Positions 27,153 to 35,394 of a DNA stretch of 64,000 nt are shown one piece after another. Numbering within the stretch: the first letter of the stretch is position 1; every line of letters begins with the position of its first letter. Source of the DNA: Glaciecola sp041380235. GTDB lineage: Bacteria > Pseudomonadota > Gammaproteobacteria > Enterobacterales > Alteromonadaceae. Under the pieces are notes generated by a model. It was not told the origin of the DNA and did no database searches. It worked only from the letters and a program-made list of their open reading frames with translations. A program made the position numbers and the translations under genes. The stretch spans positions 1 to 64,000 of the forward strand of contig NZ_JBGIYY010000006.1 in assembly GCF_041380235.1 (NCBI RefSeq), given 5' to 3'.

Positions 27153-28937
27153 ATGGAAAACCATCCGTCGATGTCGCAAGTAATTAGTATAAACAATTTA
27201 GTTGAAAATTCATCTTGGCTGACCCGTCTATTCATTTGGCTTTTAGACAGAGTCCTAGGCATTGCAAGAATGAATCAGCTTTATCAACTGAACAAAATGC
27301 AGGGGCTCAGCAAGGAATCTTTTGCCGATAAGCTGATTGCCTTGCTTGAGTTGCGTATTCACGGCTTAGATGAGCTCAAGGCAAAAATCCCAGTAACCGG
27401 CCCGGTGGTCATTGCAAGCAATCACCCTTTTGGTGGCATTGAGGGGGTCATCCTAGCAAGAGCCATTGGCGAAGTTCGTCCAGACCTCAAGGTATTGGCA
27501 AACAAAGGCTTGGGTATTTTTCGTGAGCTCAGCGATTATTTTATATTTACTAATCCGCTTTCTCAAAAAGATCCTAAAAACGGACCAAGCCTGCGCCGCT
27601 GTATCGAGCATGTAAAAAAACAGCATGCTTTGCTAATATTTCCTGCAGGGAAAGTTTCGTATTTTCAAGCTCACAAGAACGCAATCTCAGAACATCAATG
27701 GAATAAAATCGTCGGGCGCCTTATTAGCATCGATAATTGTCAATACGTTCCTGTATTTGTTAGCGGCGAAAACTCTCGCTTTTTTTATCGCATAGAGCGC
27801 ATTTACTTCCGTTTGCGAATGTTTCTATTGGGTCGTGAACTGCTTAACAAAACTGGCGCAAAAATCGAAATTGCCAGCGGATTTGCGATCCCAAATAAAT
27901 ATATCAATGACCGAACATTTGAGCAAAAAGCCGCTTTTGCGCGCACCTTAAGCTATGCTCAAGACCCGCGATGGCGCTATCAGTGGCCAGCAGATACGAT
28001 AACTACTCAAAAACCCTTGGCGCAGCCAGTTCCCGCACAAAGTATACGCAGTGAAATTGATAAACTTCCGGCGAATCAATTGTTAACCCGTTCAAAAGGC
28101 TTTGAAGTCTATTTTGTCTACCAACATCAAGCGCCGCTGGTGGTGCAAGAAATTGCGCGCCTGCGAGAATTAGTATTTAGACTGCATAATGAAGGCAGCG
28201 GCGAGCCCATCGACACAGATAAATTTGATGCTAGCTATACTCATTTGTTTATTCTTGAAACCGATTCAGCGCGCATTGTCGGTGCCTATAGAATGGGCTT
28301 AACCGACAAACTTATTGAAAAAGACGGACTTGAAGGTTTGTACTTAAACAACATGTTCAAGTTTGGACCCGAGTTTGCTAACCAAAACCAGCCCGCGATG
28401 GAAATGGGACGCTCATTCCTGATCCCAGAGTATCAAGGCTCATATCAAGGCTTATTACTGCTATGGCGAGGCATTGGCGCATTCGTATGTTTATTTCCAC
28501 AATACCGGACACTTTATGGGACGGTGTCTATTAGCAAACTGTACGATGCCAGAAGTGTAAACCTCATTCAACATCTCTTAATTTCCAAGAACGCAAGCCA
28601 ACAGGTGAGCCCTCGTCACCACATGCATTTTGATATGCACCCAGAGATCAGTGAATTTTGTGATGAGTACCGTTTACAAGAGGACGTAAAAGGCATCAAC
28701 ACTGTTCACTTGAGTGCCTTCTTAAAAAGTATAGAGCATGACGGCAAAGACATTCCAATCTTAGCCAAACAATATTTTAAGATGGGCGCCCAGTATCATG
28801 CACTAGGCATTGATACTAGTTTCAATCATACCCCAGGGCTGTTACTTAGCGTTGAATTACCCAAAGCCCCTAAAAAACTATTACAACTCTATCTGGGAGA
28901 TGGTTTTGATGGCTACCAACAGTACAAGCGACCTTAG
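27153..28937 (+). CDS. olsF: Bifunctional ornithine lipid synthase (OlsF type)
   Basis: A 594-residue two-domain acyltransferase. The N-terminal half (about 60-290) is a lysophospholipid acyltransferase-like domain with IASNHPFGGIEG as the NHxxGG-type active motif and FPAGKVS as the later block. The C-terminal half (about 310-500) is a GNAT-like OlsB domain with AMEMGRSFLIPEYQG. In OlsF of Serratia the C-terminal domain N-acylates ornithine and the N-terminal domain adds the second acyl chain. The product would be a phosphorus-free membrane lipid. The gene is single. Confidence 0.82.
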   Translation: MENHPSMSQVISINNLVENSSWLTRLFIWLLDRVLGIARMNQLYQLNKMQGLSKESFADKLIALLELRIHGLDELKAKIPVTGPVVIASNHPFGGIEGVILARAIGEVRPDLKVLANKGLGIFRELSDYFIFTNPLSQKDPKNGPSLRRCIEHVKKQHALLIFPAGKVSYFQAHKNAISEHQWNKIVGRLISIDNCQYVPVFVSGENSRFFYRIERIYFRLRMFLLGRELLNKTGAKIEIASGFAIPNKYINDRTFEQKAAFARTLSYAQDPRWRYQWPADTITTQKPLAQPVPAQSIRSEIDKLPANQLLTRSKGFEVYFVYQHQAPLVVQEIARLRELVFRLHNEGSGEPIDTDKFDASYTHLFILETDSARIVGAYRMGLTDKLIEKDGLEGLYLNNMFKFGPEFANQNQPAMEMGRSFLIPEYQGSYQGLLLLWRGIGAFVCLFPQYRTLYGTVSISKLYDARSVNLIQHLLISKNASQQVSPRHHMHFDMHPEISEFCDEYRLQEDVKGINTVHLSAFLKSIEHDGKDIPILAKQYFKMGAQYHALGIDTSFNHTPGLLLSVELPKAPKKLLQLYLGDGFDGYQQYKRP

Positions 28938-28940
28938 ATA

Positions 28941-29498
28941 CTAGTTTTTCTTTGTGTAGGCCGCGATGATTACAATACGTTGACCATTTACCTTGCCTTC
29001 AATGTGCAGTGGATTGTCAGATAAACCGATATTGCGCACCGGAGTGCCGCGTTTAGCGGTAAAATTAGCCCCTTTCACATCTAAATCTTTGATAATAGTG
29101 ACACTGTCGCCTGCCCTTAATACGGCGCCATTCGCGTCTAAAGTGGCCTCAACATTGTGCACAATGCCTCGCTGTGCCCATGCGAGTGTGTCTTCTTCTA
29201 AATACAGCATGTCTATCGCATCTTGTGCCCAACTTTCGCTGCTAAATAAATGCAACAATCGATAACTTAATGCCTGCACCGCAGGCGTAGTTGACCACAT
29301 GCTTTGATTTAGGCAAGTGAAATGATTGGCATCGAGATCGGCGCCTCCTGATATTTGTTGCAAACACTTATCGCAAAGTAAAACTGCGCAATTTGCACTT
29401 AAATCAGGAGATTCTGGAATAGGGTAAACCTGTAAACTTTCGATGTTTTGACAAAGCTCACACTTACCATCGGCGCGAGACATAATAGAAGCATGCAT
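28941..29498 (-). CDS. PhnA-family zinc-ribbon protein
   Basis: A 185-residue protein with an N-terminal zinc ribbon (CELCQN near residues 13-18 and LLCDKC near 37-42) and a C-terminal SH3-like PhnA domain from about 115 (LDANGAVLRAGDSVTIIKDLDVKGA). The name derives from the phn region of E. coli, but these proteins are not phosphonoacetate hydrolases and their role is unknown. The ATG has AAGG nine bases upstream. It is convergent with olsF, three bases between stops. Confidence 0.85.
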   Translation of the reverse strand: MHASIMSRADGKCELCQNIESLQVYPIPESPDLSANCAVLLCDKCLQQISGGADLDANHFTCLNQSMWSTTPAVQALSYRLLHLFSSESWAQDAIDMLYLEEDTLAWAQRGIVHNVEATLDANGAVLRAGDSVTIIKDLDVKGANFTAKRGTPVRNIGLSDNPLHIEGKVNGQRIVIIAAYTKKN

Positions 29499-29640
29499 TC
29501 AGTAGTACCTTGTTTGGAATCTTTTGTTATTGCTCAACTACGGGGATCGTCTGCCTAATATTATCATGTTACTAGGGTAAATAAGCGACGCTTTTAATTA
29601 ACCTGAACTATGGATAAGAAACAGCGCTCAGGTTAATTAC

Positions 29641-30144
29641 TTAAGCGGAGCGGTTTATGTGGGTTATGGTAGCAGGCGCATATCCGAAAAAGTCAGGTAC
29701 GCTTATGTTCTGCATAGAACACATTATTCGAATTAAGGCATAGTGATGAATAGCATGACTGCTCACAAAAACAAGCTCACGTTCAAGCGTTGAAGAGCAG
29801 GTCGATGATTTGGTGTGACTAATGTCAATTTCGCTCGTTACCAATATCGTTTGTTGACAGATCGCTTCATCAAGATTCGACAGCCATTGATTAATATCAT
29901 GCAGAGCCTGAACGGCTATATCTACAAATTTTTCTGTTTGATTATGCCGATGGCGGACGTTGTAGTTGATATGTCCTTTAGCAAGCCCATCTTGAAGCGC
30001 TAAAAAGTGATCGATGATGTGGCGGATGTGCGCGCCAATGCTACTGGCGAAATGCGGCGTAATTAGGGTTTGGTATTCATTATTGGATAAGTCATCTAAA
30101 AGTGAAATTGCTTGGTTAACGACATCGGTATAGCTATTGGGCAT
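29641..30144 (-). CDS. DinB-like four-helix protein
   Basis: About 167 residues from the ATG at 30144, which has GAAGGA five bases upstream; an in-frame start eight codons earlier lacks such a site. The residues SIGAHIRHIIDHFLAL (about 39-54) and SSHAIHHYALIRI (about 133-145) place histidines as in the DinB/YfiT metal-binding four-helix bundle. Many members are thiol-dependent transferases or of unknown function. No operon partner is evident. Confidence 0.65.
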   Translation of the reverse strand: MPNSYTDVVNQAISLLDDLSNNEYQTLITPHFASSIGAHIRHIIDHFLALQDGLAKGHINYNVRHRHNQTEKFVDIAVQALHDINQWLSNLDEAICQQTILVTSEIDISHTKSSTCSSTLERELVFVSSHAIHHYALIRIMCSMQNISVPDFFGYAPATITHINRSA

Positions 30145-30260
30145 AATATTCCTTCGGTCGGCTTCCATGTTGTTTTGACGACCCTTTTTCTAAGCATTGC
30201 ATAAATATTTGTATAAGTGTAGACCCGATATAGGACACTTTTATTTCAAAAATGTTGAGA

Positions 30261-30788
30261 TTAAGATTTATGATTCACCAAAATCAACTCTGAAGTATCA
30301 AATCCATATTGTTGAGCTTGCTTAACGAGCCTTTCTAATGTGTTCTCAGACAGAGTCGGTGTTCGCGACAAGATCCACAAAAAACTGGTATCAGGACCAG
30401 TGATCAAAGCGTAATCGTAGTTTTCCTTATCTAGTTCAGCAATAACGTAACTGGCATAAAAGGGGCCAAAAAAAGACACTTTTAAATGTCCGATGTCTGG
30501 CTCATCCACAAAGTACGCTTTTCCTTCTGCGCTTTTCCATTCATTTTTTTCTGGATTAAAGCCTTGATTGATGACCTTAACTCCCCCGTCTTCGCGCTCA
30601 GTATAAGTGGCAGTGACTTGTTCTAGGCCACGCTCGAACGAATGATCAAGCCGAGCAATTTCATACCAAGTTCCAAGATAGCGCTGCTTTTCAAACCCCT
30701 TAACGGGCGTAACCCCATCAGGTATATTTGTGCAGCCAAATAAGGTAAGCCCAGCCGCAATAAGCAAACATATTAACCGTCCATTCAT
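30261..30788 (-). CDS. blc: Outer-membrane lipoprotein lipocalin Blc
   Basis: A 175-residue lipocalin. The signal peptide ends in the lipobox LFGC (Cys19), followed by TNIP, favouring the outer membrane. The lipocalin motif YLGTWYEIARLDHSFERG near residues 37-54 is typical of Blc/apolipoprotein D relatives, and later SFFGPFYASYVI and ALITGPDTSFLWILSRTP complete the barrel signature. It is thought to bind lysophospholipids or other lipids. It is divergent from the aldo/keto reductase. Confidence 0.93.
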   Translation of the reverse strand: MNGRLICLLIAAGLTLFGCTNIPDGVTPVKGFEKQRYLGTWYEIARLDHSFERGLEQVTATYTEREDGGVKVINQGFNPEKNEWKSAEGKAYFVDEPDIGHLKVSFFGPFYASYVIAELDKENYDYALITGPDTSFLWILSRTPTLSENTLERLVKQAQQYGFDTSELILVNHKS

Positions 30789-30929
30789 TTATTACTCGCC
30801 AAAAAAGTATCTACGTTCAAGTCTAAGGATACACCATCTAATGCAAAACATAAGTTCAAATGCGTCTTCACATTAAAAATCATGATATATTTTGGCAACA
30901 CACTGCCTATCAATTTATACGGATTATCT

Positions 30930-31895
30930 ATGCAGACATTGCCCTTACACCAGTATTTCCCAGACGCTAGCCGCCTAGTATTTGGCACCATGAATCTTGG
31001 CGGTGGGTGGAATACTCAGCCCTTATGCAAAGCAGATATTTCTCAAACTCAAGCGCTCTTGGAGACTTGCCTCGAACTCGGTATAAATGTGATTGATTTA
31101 GCCGACATATATACTTATGGAAAATCAGAAACGGCAATTGGTAAAGTGTTTGCAGCAAAAAAATCCCTTCGCCAGCAGTTCATTTTACAATCCAAAGTTG
31201 GAATACGCTTAACACCTGACGTGCCAATCAACCACTATGACCTGTCTGGAAAATGGGTAACTGAAGCTATATATGGCAGCTTAAAACGTCTTGGGGTCGA
31301 TAGTTTAGATGTTCTTTTTTTGCACCGTCCTGACCCCTTAATGCAAGTAGAAAATTTAGCCCAAGTGCTCAACAACTTGCACACTCAAGACACCTTTGAC
31401 TGCCTAGCAGTATCAAATATGCACGCCGGTCAGATGGCCTACATTCAATCCCATGTAGATATGCCCATTGTTTGCAATCAACTTGAATTAAGCTTAGGTC
31501 ATACTGGCTTTGTGGAAGAGGGCATTACTACCAATATGACTGACAATGCTGCCTTAGGGTTCCCGCGCGGAACGCTAGAGTATTGCATGCAACAAGGTAT
31601 CCAATTGCAAGCCTGGGGTGCGATTGCCCAAGGTCGATTTGCAAATACCGAAGCAGAAGATATCAATATTAAAAATACCGCGCTATTGGTGAAGAAACTT
31701 GCCGAAGAATATGACTGTTCAACCAGCGCAATTGTATTGAGTTGGTTAATGATGCACCCAGCTAATATACAGCCTGTAATTGGCACAACCGTCAGCCATC
31801 GGATTGTTGAAGCAAATCAGGCGAATCAGATATCGTTGACTAGGCTTCAGTGGTACGAACTTCTGCAAGCCCGTCGAGGACAAGGTGTACCGTAG
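30930..31895 (+). CDS. Aldo/keto reductase (YdhF-like)
   Basis: About 321 residues from the ATG at 30930, where the protein aligns with family N-termini; a longer in-frame start 16 codons earlier adds unrelated residues. It is an NADPH-dependent (beta/alpha)8 oxidoreductase. The catalytic Asp and Tyr are in VIDLADIYTYGKSE, the Lys in LQSKVGI and the His in LFLHRPDPL. QPVIGTT near the C-terminus binds the cofactor phosphate. The arrangement resembles E. coli YdhF; the physiological substrate is unknown. Confidence 0.9.
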   Translation: MQTLPLHQYFPDASRLVFGTMNLGGGWNTQPLCKADISQTQALLETCLELGINVIDLADIYTYGKSETAIGKVFAAKKSLRQQFILQSKVGIRLTPDVPINHYDLSGKWVTEAIYGSLKRLGVDSLDVLFLHRPDPLMQVENLAQVLNNLHTQDTFDCLAVSNMHAGQMAYIQSHVDMPIVCNQLELSLGHTGFVEEGITTNMTDNAALGFPRGTLEYCMQQGIQLQAWGAIAQGRFANTEAEDINIKNTALLVKKLAEEYDCSTSAIVLSWLMMHPANIQPVIGTTVSHRIVEANQANQISLTRLQWYELLQARRGQGVP

Positions 31896-31913
31896 AAAAC
31901 ACTTAGAATAGAA

Positions 31914-32075
31914 CTACGGCGCTTTCAATGCGTAAAGTTTCGCTTGATAGCGCTGTGCGTCCTCTGAGTTTTTTGCTAAGGTTTTCGCGGTAATAAGCGA
32001 TTTTCGGCTAGCGCCATATTTACGCATCTCAAAATACACTTGCGCGAGTAAAAAGTGCGGTTCGTGTAAATAGTA
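31914..32075 (-). pseudogene. Remnant of a TPR-type protein C-terminus
   Basis: The minus strand holds 53 open codons that read YYLHEPHFLLAQVYFEMRKY and then a helical continuation ending in YQAKLYALKAP and a stop. The spacing of A, Y and L residues is that of one and a half TPR-like helical hairpins. An in-frame TAA lies just before it, no start codon or ribosome binding site is usable, and upstream sequence is not coding. It looks like the decayed end of a gene whose front has been lost. The rest of this 364-base gap (to 32259) shows nothing else. Confidence 0.5.
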
Positions 32076-32259
32076 TTACCTAAATGGCGATGACTCTAGC
32101 TTGATATATATCTTTTGATACGGCGTTGGTTTACAACATTTTATGCGGCGGACTTTGACAGTCGGCCAAGAAAAAATAGCTCACGCCAAGTAAAAAAACA
32201 TTTGATATCCAATTCATACTCCGTTTAGTCTAGGACTATATCTATTTGTGAGCCTCCAT

Positions 32260-33648
32260 ATGTCAATTAATTTACGCTTTGTTATTTTTGCCCCGTTAGT
32301 GTTTTTACTTTCCGCATGCGAAACCAGCATCGACTATCAGCTAGCAAGCATTGCAGAAAATCAGCCGCCATCATCCGAAGCTTTGAGCAATATTTTGTCT
32401 ATGAAAGAAAGAGCGGCGCGCATTGATATGATGCTCAATGACAAGCTCAATAACACTCTACCTGAGCTAATGGAGCGCACGGGTATCGATATGTGGGTGT
32501 TAATTTCGCGAGAATATAACGAAGATCCCGTGCTGAAAACCATGCTACCAGCAACATGGCTCTCGGCAAGGCGCAGAACCATATTGGTACTGTTTAACCC
32601 CCCAGACGGCGGTGCGCTAGAGCGTTATGCAGTCGCCCGCTATCAAGTCGATACCATGTTTCAAAAAGCCTGGGACAAAGAGTCGCAGCCTAGCCAGTGG
32701 CAGCGCTTAGTAGAGCTTATTGAACAAAAACAGCCCAAAGTTATTGGCATAAATAAATCAGAGCACTTTGCACTGGCCGATGGCATGACCGCGACTGAAT
32801 ATGAAGATTTTTTTGCAGTTTTGCCTGAGCCTCTGGCCAACAAGGTCATCAGTGCAGAGATGCTGGCTGTAGCCTGGCTTGAGACCCGAACAAAGATGGA
32901 AATGGAGTATTATCCAAGCATTGTAAAAATGGGGCATGAAATCATTAAACAAGCCTACACTAGCGGCTTTATTCGTCCTGGCATCACTAGCACTGACGAT
33001 GTTGTTTGGTGGCTGCGTGATAAATCTAAATCCGCAGGCTTAGAAAATTGGTTTCACCCTAGTGTGTCAATGCAGCGAGCAGACGCTGATAAATTTGACC
33101 ATATCCAAGCCTTCAGTAAAAACAAAGCAAACAATGTGATCATGCCCGGTGACTTAGTGCATATGGATTTTGGAATCACCTATTTACGGCTCAATACCGA
33201 TCAGCAGCAGCATGCTTACGTGCTCAGAGAAGGGGAAACTGACGCCCCTGAATACTTAAAGCAAGCCTTAGCAAAGGCCAATCGTTTACAAGATATATTC
33301 ACTCAATTATTCGCCGTTGGTAAAAGCGGTAACGAAGTCTTGGCCGAGGCCAGAAGGCAGGCCATTAGCGAAGGAATAAAACCCTCTATATATACCCATC
33401 CACTGGGTTATCACGGTCATGCCGCTGGCACAACCTTAGGCATGTGGGACGCGCAAGCGGGTGTGCCAGTGCAAGGTGACTATCCGCTATTTGCCAACAC
33501 CGCATATTCAATTGAATTAAATGCCGCCAGTTTTATCGAGCAATGGGGAAAAGAAGTACGCATCATGCTTGAAGAGAACGCGTTTTTTGACGGTCAGACC
33601 GTTACATACATGGACGGCCGACAAACTGAATTTCATCTTATTCGTTAG
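32260..33648 (+). CDS. Lipoprotein M24-family (Xaa-Pro type) metallopeptidase
   Basis: About 462 residues from the ATG at 32260. MSINLRFVIFAPLVFLLSAC is a lipoprotein signal with Cys20. The C-terminal pita-bread domain has the five expected metal ligands: Asp in HMDFG, a second Asp eleven residues later (NTDQQQ), His in HPLGYHGH, Glu in SIELNA and Glu in IMLEEN. The N-terminal half (about 40-200) resembles the creatinase-like domain. An exported lipoprotein form suggests digestion of proline peptides in the periplasm. A terminator follows. Confidence 0.88.
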   Translation: MSINLRFVIFAPLVFLLSACETSIDYQLASIAENQPPSSEALSNILSMKERAARIDMMLNDKLNNTLPELMERTGIDMWVLISREYNEDPVLKTMLPATWLSARRRTILVLFNPPDGGALERYAVARYQVDTMFQKAWDKESQPSQWQRLVELIEQKQPKVIGINKSEHFALADGMTATEYEDFFAVLPEPLANKVISAEMLAVAWLETRTKMEMEYYPSIVKMGHEIIKQAYTSGFIRPGITSTDDVVWWLRDKSKSAGLENWFHPSVSMQRADADKFDHIQAFSKNKANNVIMPGDLVHMDFGITYLRLNTDQQQHAYVLREGETDAPEYLKQALAKANRLQDIFTQLFAVGKSGNEVLAEARRQAISEGIKPSIYTHPLGYHGHAAGTTLGMWDAQAGVPVQGDYPLFANTAYSIELNAASFIEQWGKEVRIMLEENAFFDGQTVTYMDGRQTEFHLIR

Positions 33649-33712
33649 AACAAAATCAGCGTTGTTTACAGACAATATAAATATCTACAAAGTAACATAT
33701 GACTTCACACAA

Positions 33713-33755
33713 AAAATGCCGCTGAAAGATTATCTGAGCGGCATTTTCGTTTTAT
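33713..33755. terminator. Bidirectional terminator between the M24 peptidase and folE
   Basis: The arms AAAATGCCGCT (33713-33723) and AGCGGCATTTT (33737-33747) pair perfectly around a 13-base loop. The plus strand continues TTCGTTTTATT; the minus strand continues with six T residues. It serves the convergent ends of both genes. Confidence 0.8.
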
Positions 33756-33831
33756 TAATAAAATTCACTTTGGGAAAAGCGATGGTATTGTCGAACCCTA
33801 TTTATTATTCCGAGTTCGGTTTAAATAACAA

Positions 33832-34518
33832 TTACACCCGAAAAAACTCTCGCTTTAACTGATTGTCAGTTTTAAACACACCACCTAAAGACGATGTGCG
33901 CGTGTAAGAGCTAGTATCTCTCACGCCACGAGCTTTCACGCAGTAATGTGTAGCGTTGATGCTAACAGCCACATCTTTAGAGCCAGTGAGCGCTTGGAGA
34001 GCGACCATAACTTGTTGAGTAAGACGCTCTTGAACCTGCGGGCGCTGCGCAAAAAAACTAACCAAACGGTTAATTTTAGACAAGCCTATTACCGTATGCT
34101 TAGGTATGTAGGCGACGGATGCGGTACCGTCAATTGTCACAAAGTGATGCTCACATGTACTCGTTAGACTGATATCCGTAACCTGCACAGGCTCTTCAAT
34201 AGCCATTTTATTTTCGATTTGGGTGATTTTTGGAAAACTACGATAATCCAAGCCCGAGAAAATTTCGTTCACGTACATTTTTGCAATACGCCGAGGCGTA
34301 TCTTGCAAACTATCATCTCTTAAATCAAGCCCAAGGGTTTGCATAATATCCTTCATAGCGGCCTGAATGCGAACACGTTTCTCTTCGTTCGACAGCTTAT
34401 TTTCGACCATAGGGGTCTCTAAGCCGCTTGCAATCAAGGCGTCGCGCACAATTACTGCTTGCGGTGACAACGCTAATTCGGTGGCTTCATGCATTACAAT
34501 AGCTTCTTTTGCTAACAT
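33832..34518 (-). CDS. folE: GTP cyclohydrolase I
   Basis: A 228-residue zinc enzyme converting GTP to dihydroneopterin triphosphate, the first step of folate and monapterin synthesis. The zinc ligands correspond to Cys122 and His125 in TCEHHFVTIDG and Cys193 in HYCVKARG. SKINRLVSFFAQRPQVQERL is the family's second signature. An ATG eight codons downstream is an alternative start. It is divergent from folM, whose product works on the reduced pterin from the same route. Confidence 0.96.
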   Translation of the reverse strand: MLAKEAIVMHEATELALSPQAVIVRDALIASGLETPMVENKLSNEEKRVRIQAAMKDIMQTLGLDLRDDSLQDTPRRIAKMYVNEIFSGLDYRSFPKITQIENKMAIEEPVQVTDISLTSTCEHHFVTIDGTASVAYIPKHTVIGLSKINRLVSFFAQRPQVQERLTQQVMVALQALTGSKDVAVSINATHYCVKARGVRDTSSYTRTSSLGGVFKTDNQLKREFFRV

Positions 34519-34686
34519 AGTTTGTCCATTTTCGGAGATCTTAGAATCATATACGCATTTTTATACAACTATGGTTTACAATTGATCCCTACTATTTAAA
34601 TATGCGCGATCTTGCTTCGCTTAACTCGCGTAACCACACACGTCAATCTTGCATTTTCTCATTCAATAAGGACGCATACTTCAGCT

Positions 34687-35394
34687 ATGACTGCACCCAT
34701 CTTAATTACCGGCGGCGCACAGCGCTTAGGCCTAGCCGTCGCGCTCAGTTTATTGGAACAAGAAATTCCAGTAATTGTAACATATCGCACAAAAAAACCA
34801 TCGGTAGAGCACTTAAAGAACCTAGGTGCACACCTAATACAGGCTGATTTTGCCACTGTTGATGGTATTGATGACTGTATCGCACAGGTCAAAGCATATA
34901 CTCCTGAACTGCGCGGTATCATTCATAATGCTTCAGATTGGGACCAAGAATCAGCAACTGAGGACTACAACGCTCTGTTCCTTAAAATGATGCAGATACA
35001 CGCCAATACGCCCTATCAATTGAATATTGCATTTAGTGATATGCTGACCTGTTCAGCAGAGTTTACAGATATTATTCACATGACCGATTATGTGCAGGAA
35101 AAAGGCAGTAAAAAGCACATCGCTTATGCCGCGAGTAAAGCCGCATTGCATAACCTCACCTTATCATTTAGCGCGTTGCTTGCTCCGAAAGTAAAAGTCA
35201 ATAGCATTGCCCCCGCGTTAGTGATGTTTAATGAGCACGACGGTGATGAGTACCGTGCCAAAGCCCTGCAAAAATCGCTGTTACAAAACTGTCCAGGCGC
35301 AGCCGAAGCGGTAAAAGCTGTCAACTACCTACTTAGCAGTCAGTATGTTACCGGACAAACATTGCATCTTAACGGTGGGAGACACTTAAAATAA
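34687..35394 (+). CDS. folM: Dihydromonapterin reductase (pteridine reductase family)
   Basis: A 235-residue short-chain dehydrogenase starting MTAPILITGGAQRLGLAVAL, which includes the TGGxxRLG nucleotide motif of FolM. HNASDW and the catalytic Y-x3-K in AYAASKAAL follow, and the C-terminus TGQTLHLNGGRHLK is the typical pteridine reductase end. In E. coli FolM reduces dihydromonapterin to tetrahydromonapterin. Upstream in-frame starts to 34612 give a non-homologous extension. The stop codon overlaps the start of the next gene by one base. Confidence 0.9.
   Translation: MTAPILITGGAQRLGLAVALSLLEQEIPVIVTYRTKKPSVEHLKNLGAHLIQADFATVDGIDDCIAQVKAYTPELRGIIHNASDWDQESATEDYNALFLKMMQIHANTPYQLNIAFSDMLTCSAEFTDIIHMTDYVQEKGSKKHIAYAASKAALHNLTLSFSALLAPKVKVNSIAPALVMFNEHDGDEYRAKALQKSLLQNCPGAAEAVKAVNYLLSSQYVTGQTLHLNGGRHLK

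Noticed and set aside
27153..28937. Hemolysin annotation for this protein
   Set aside because: Proteins with this N-terminal acyltransferase domain are sometimes labelled putative hemolysin; the second OlsB-like domain makes lipid synthesis far more likely.
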